Of a stretch of 36,560 nucleotides of DNA, positions 34,460 to 36,560 are shown one piece after another. The notes under the pieces are model-generated. The model did not search any database. It saw only the letters and a list, made by a program, of their open reading frames with translations, and had not been told where the DNA came from. Position 1 is the stretch's first letter; each line of letters opens with the position of its first letter. Origin of the DNA: Bacteroidales bacterium (GTDB lineage: Bacteria > Bacteroidota > Bacteroidia > Bacteroidales > UBA932); the NCBI GenBank assembly GCA_017469845.1, contig JAFUFP010000007.1, positions 1 to 36,560 of the forward strand. The letters run 5' to 3'. The translations under genes were made by a program, and so were the position numbers.

Positions 34460-34494
34460 GTCGGATTGTTTGTCTCCGTCGGAGATTATCCGAC
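34460..34494. other. Nested stem-loop at the pseudogene breakpoint
   Basis: GTCGGAT (34460-34466) pairs with ATCCGAC (34488-34494), and inside it TCTCC (34473-34477) pairs with GGAGA (34481-34485). Homology to the intact nucleotidyltransferase gene starts a few bases later, at about 34498. Confidence 0.6.
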
Positions 34495-34497
34495 ACT

Positions 34498-35000
34498 TAA
34501 AGGAACATCCACCAACGAAACAAGACTCGGAGCCGTCAAGGATATTGAGCTCGGAATAAGTGAAGGGAAGATCGACGACGATCTTCTGGTCATGGCGGGA
34601 GACAATCTCCTCTCGTTCTCTTTAGAACGAGTTTGTGAAGTATTCCGTGGAGAAAGGAACGACCTGCATAATGAGATACTACGAGGAAAGCGAGGAACGT
34701 TTTCACAAATGCGGCATAGCCGAAGTTGATGAAAACGACAGGATCATTTCCATGGAGGAGAAACCCGCGTATCCCAAATCCCATTGGGCTTGTCCTCCAT
34801 TCTACATCTACAGGAAAGAAGACTTGGCTCTCATTCCCAAGGGAATCGAAGAAGGATGCGGAACCGATGCTCCCGGAAGCTTCATAGAATGGCTGTGCAC
34901 AAAGACTACGGTCCATGCCTATGAAATGAAGGGCAGAAGATATGATATCGGCAACCTCGAAAGCTACGAGGCGGTGAAAAGGGAGTTCGGGGAGAAGTGA
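34498..35000 (+). pseudogene. Truncated, frameshifted copy of the nucleotidyltransferase gene
   Basis: Matches 32862-33359 from the GTSSNESRLGAVKD region to the stop. The first about 95 codons, including the LAAGxxTRL signature, are absent. An extra base after CTTTAGAA (about 34630) breaks the frame: before it the frame reads GDNLLSFSLE, after it EFVKYSVEKGTTCIMRYYEES and on to EFGEK. Most differences from the intact copy are conservative, so it decayed after a fairly old duplication or lateral gain of a related gene. A 121-residue open frame (34635-35000) remains but would not make an active enzyme. Confidence 0.85.
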
Positions 35001-35246
35001 TACTGGTTATTCTCTATTTTCCCTATTCTCTCAATTCTTCAATTCTCACATTTCATTCAATTCTACTTCATAGCGATTCAGAGCATCTCATTCTTTAGTC
35101 CTGCAACCGAAATCCTGATAGCGTAGTCATAGTCTATTTCTGATCTTATGATCGTTTGAATGGCATTCAAAAGGTCAAAAGAAGATAAAATAGTCAATAG
35201 GCTATGAGTAGTCCGGAAAGAATAGAGGGCTTGAACACAACGCACC

Positions 35247-35864
35247 ATGACGAAAGCGAAAAAGAAGAACAACTCTTCAAGGAAGAACGGTCCTTTGTCT
35301 TCAAACTCCGTTTCCATGAATCTTTCTGCTGAAAAGTTCATCAAGGAGAGAGGAAGGAAGATTCCCATTGAGGTATGCTACCTTGACAAGAAAGGGATTA
35401 AAGAAGTCGGAAGTGGAACGGGAATGATAGTCCGTCTCCATGAGGGAGGAAGAAGAACCGTCGGACTTTATTTCATCGATACCTGGTGCAGGGGAGTGTT
35501 CAACACCATTTACTTGAGTCTTCTGGATGAAGATGATTACGAAGCATTATTGGAAAAATTGAAGGAAGAATCATCAGTTGAAGAAGTCTCATACGAGGAA
35601 CTTCACAACTGGATATTCGGAGCGGTGGAATTCGCACGCGAAGCGGGAATAGAGCCTTGCAGGAGTTTCGCGATATCGAAATACCTTCTTGAGGATGACG
35701 AGAACGAAGATATCCCGATCATAGAGTATGAATTCGGAGACGAAGGAAAACATCATCTCGTCGTTGAAACCGCCGAAGAAGGATTGAAGTATTATCCTAC
35801 ATTGGAGAAACATCTTGGTAAGGATTACAGGATAACGATTGAGGATGAAGAAGAGGATAGCTAA
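35247..35864 (+). CDS. Uncharacterised conserved-type protein
   Basis: A 205-residue soluble protein with a basic start (MTKAKKKNNSSRKN) and acidic end (EDEEEDS). The parts GTGMIVRLHEGGRRTVGLYFIDTWCRGVFNTIYL and VSYEELHNWIFGAVEFAREAGIEPCRSFAISKYLLEDD recall a family of bacterial proteins of unknown function with a [F/Y]xxDxWCxGV and HNxIxGAVEFAEExG pattern. No function is known to me. It precedes the 35871 gene by 6 nt, so the two are probably co-transcribed. The 35001-35070 stretch upstream is pyrimidine-rich with ATTCT repeats. Confidence 0.7.
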   Translation: MTKAKKKNNSSRKNGPLSSNSVSMNLSAEKFIKERGRKIPIEVCYLDKKGIKEVGSGTGMIVRLHEGGRRTVGLYFIDTWCRGVFNTIYLSLLDEDDYEALLEKLKEESSVEEVSYEELHNWIFGAVEFAREAGIEPCRSFAISKYLLEDDENEDIPIIEYEFGDEGKHHLVVETAEEGLKYYPTLEKHLGKDYRITIEDEEEDS

Positions 35865-35870
35865 TCTTAA

Positions 35871-36257
35871 ATGCATATGAATACAGAGATTTTCGTTGAA
35901 AAGATACGTGAATCATATTCTCCTTTCGGCACTGTTAACGCATCCCGAAATGTCAAGTTCGGAGAAAAACAGATTCAAGATATTGATAGTGTTTTGATGA
36001 GGGAGTGTAATAATCGTGGCTTCAGTGTAATGATCACAAAAGTCGATAAAGAACTACCAGTGGTTAGAATGAATGTTTTGGGATTTCCAACATTGGAGTA
36101 TGTTCTTGGGACAACTACTTCTGATATAGTAAATAAGGCGAGACTCCGTTATTCAAATAATCCGGAGGTGCTTGAGGTCATTGAACGAAATGCTGAGATA
36201 ATTCTATGTGCTTATAAAGAGGCTTCTGGTGTTGATTCAGGAGCAGATTCTCATTAG
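35871..36257 (+). CDS. Hypothetical protein
   Basis: A 128-residue protein with no signal peptide or membrane segment. I do not recognise it. It has a mixed alpha/beta look (ITKVDKELPVVRMNVLGFPTLEYVLG). ATG 35877 (MNTEIF) is an equally possible start. It is AT-richer than the sugar genes and follows the 35247 gene closely. Confidence 0.6.
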   Translation: MHMNTEIFVEKIRESYSPFGTVNASRNVKFGEKQIQDIDSVLMRECNNRGFSVMITKVDKELPVVRMNVLGFPTLEYVLGTTTSDIVNKARLRYSNNPEVLEVIERNAEIILCAYKEASGVDSGADSH

Positions 36258-36330
36258 AATACAGTTGTCCTAGTAACGGAATAGAACCTTTTTATGCAAC
36301 GATAGATTTACTCGACTTTAGCAAGTAGTT

Positions 36331-36560
36331 TTAAGCCGACGCAGGGAGGCTCACACCATCATATAGGGAATCGTCATCCCCACATAGTTTGTCCACCGCC
36401 CGCTTGAGGTTCTTGATTTTGTCACTGTTTCTGAACAAGGTCTCAAGTAATGACATCGTGTCGGCTCCTGTGAATTCCGCTATGGCGGAGATCGTTTCCA
36501 ATATCATCAGCCATATGCGTTCGACCAAAGAAAGTTCAACGGTCGATTTCGTCACTTCCG
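36331..36560 (-). CDS. Hypothetical protein, 5' end outside window
   Basis: The minus-strand frame is open to the window edge and stops at 36331-36333. At least 75 residues, mostly helical (LVERIWLMILETISAIAEFTG, LLETLFRNSDKIKNLKRAVDKL). GTG 36555 is a possible start but the frame may extend beyond. Not recognised. Confidence 0.4.
   Translation of the reverse strand, partial: EVTKSTVELSLVERIWLMILETISAIAEFTGADTMSLLETLFRNSDKIKNLKRAVDKLCGDDDSLYDGVSLPASA

Overview
The window looks like a chromosomal segment of a gut-type member of the Bacteroidales (Bacteroidota). The evidence is a UpxY/NusG-like antiterminator, lipoprotein fimbrillins with DUF4906- and tip-type partners, a BspA-type leucine-rich-repeat lipoprotein, AAA/DUF4143 ATPases, and repeated matches to the Bacteroidota promoter (TTTG, about 19 nt, TAnnTTTG). 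No tRNA, rRNA or CRISPR array was seen. The genus cannot be read from the sequence.

Layout. (1) 1-8.2 kb is a fimbrial locus. It has the 3' part of a UpxY-like antiterminator, a 61-residue small protein, and four tightly spaced lipoprotein genes: fimbrillin, two-domain fimbrillin-like protein, tip-type subunit and DUF4906 subunit. A hairpin at 8142-8169 closes it. (2) 8.2-10.0 kb is a surface lipoprotein with three Ig-like (BIG2) domains and BspA repeats. (3) 10.2-13.0 kb, minus strand, is a PMCA-type calcium P-type ATPase. (4) 13.0-26.6 kb is an accessory island of defence and toxin-antitoxin type. It holds a Fic protein with an AbiEi-like N-terminus, an integrase remnant, two AAA/DUF4143 ATPases flanking a 1019-residue metallophosphoesterase/NACHT-like protein, HigBA, a TerB-like plus PqiA-like pair, and VapBC. 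(5) 26.6-28.9 kb has a Tat-exported metallo-beta-lactamase-fold protein and a small putative regulator. (6) 29.0-35.0 kb is a sugar-nucleotide module: a membrane NDP-sugar 4,6-dehydratase of the CapD/WbpM/PglF type, a galacturonokinase-like GHMP kinase, a nucleotidyltransferase, a long non-coding stretch, and a truncated, frameshifted second nucleotidyltransferase. (7) 35.2-36.5 kb holds unassigned small proteins.

How the parts may work together. In the fimbrial locus the antiterminator probably helps RNA polymerase read through the leader into the lipoprotein genes, which would supply stalk, anchor and tip subunits. In the sugar module a kinase makes a sugar-1-phosphate, the nucleotidyltransferase activates it, and the dehydratase starts a deoxy-amino-sugar branch for surface glycans.

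The most unusual feature is in the island. Several toxin-like or ATPase genes carry short direct repeats at fixed spacing on or next to their promoters: 32 bp x4 before one DUF4143 ATPase, 33 bp x3 before the other, 24 bp x3 before fic, and a 12-bp tandem before vapB. In addition, a 73-bp near-identical direct repeat with an internal stem-loop flanks fic plus the integrase remnant, so this part looks like a decayed integrative element. All functions are inferred from sequence reading; no database search was run.
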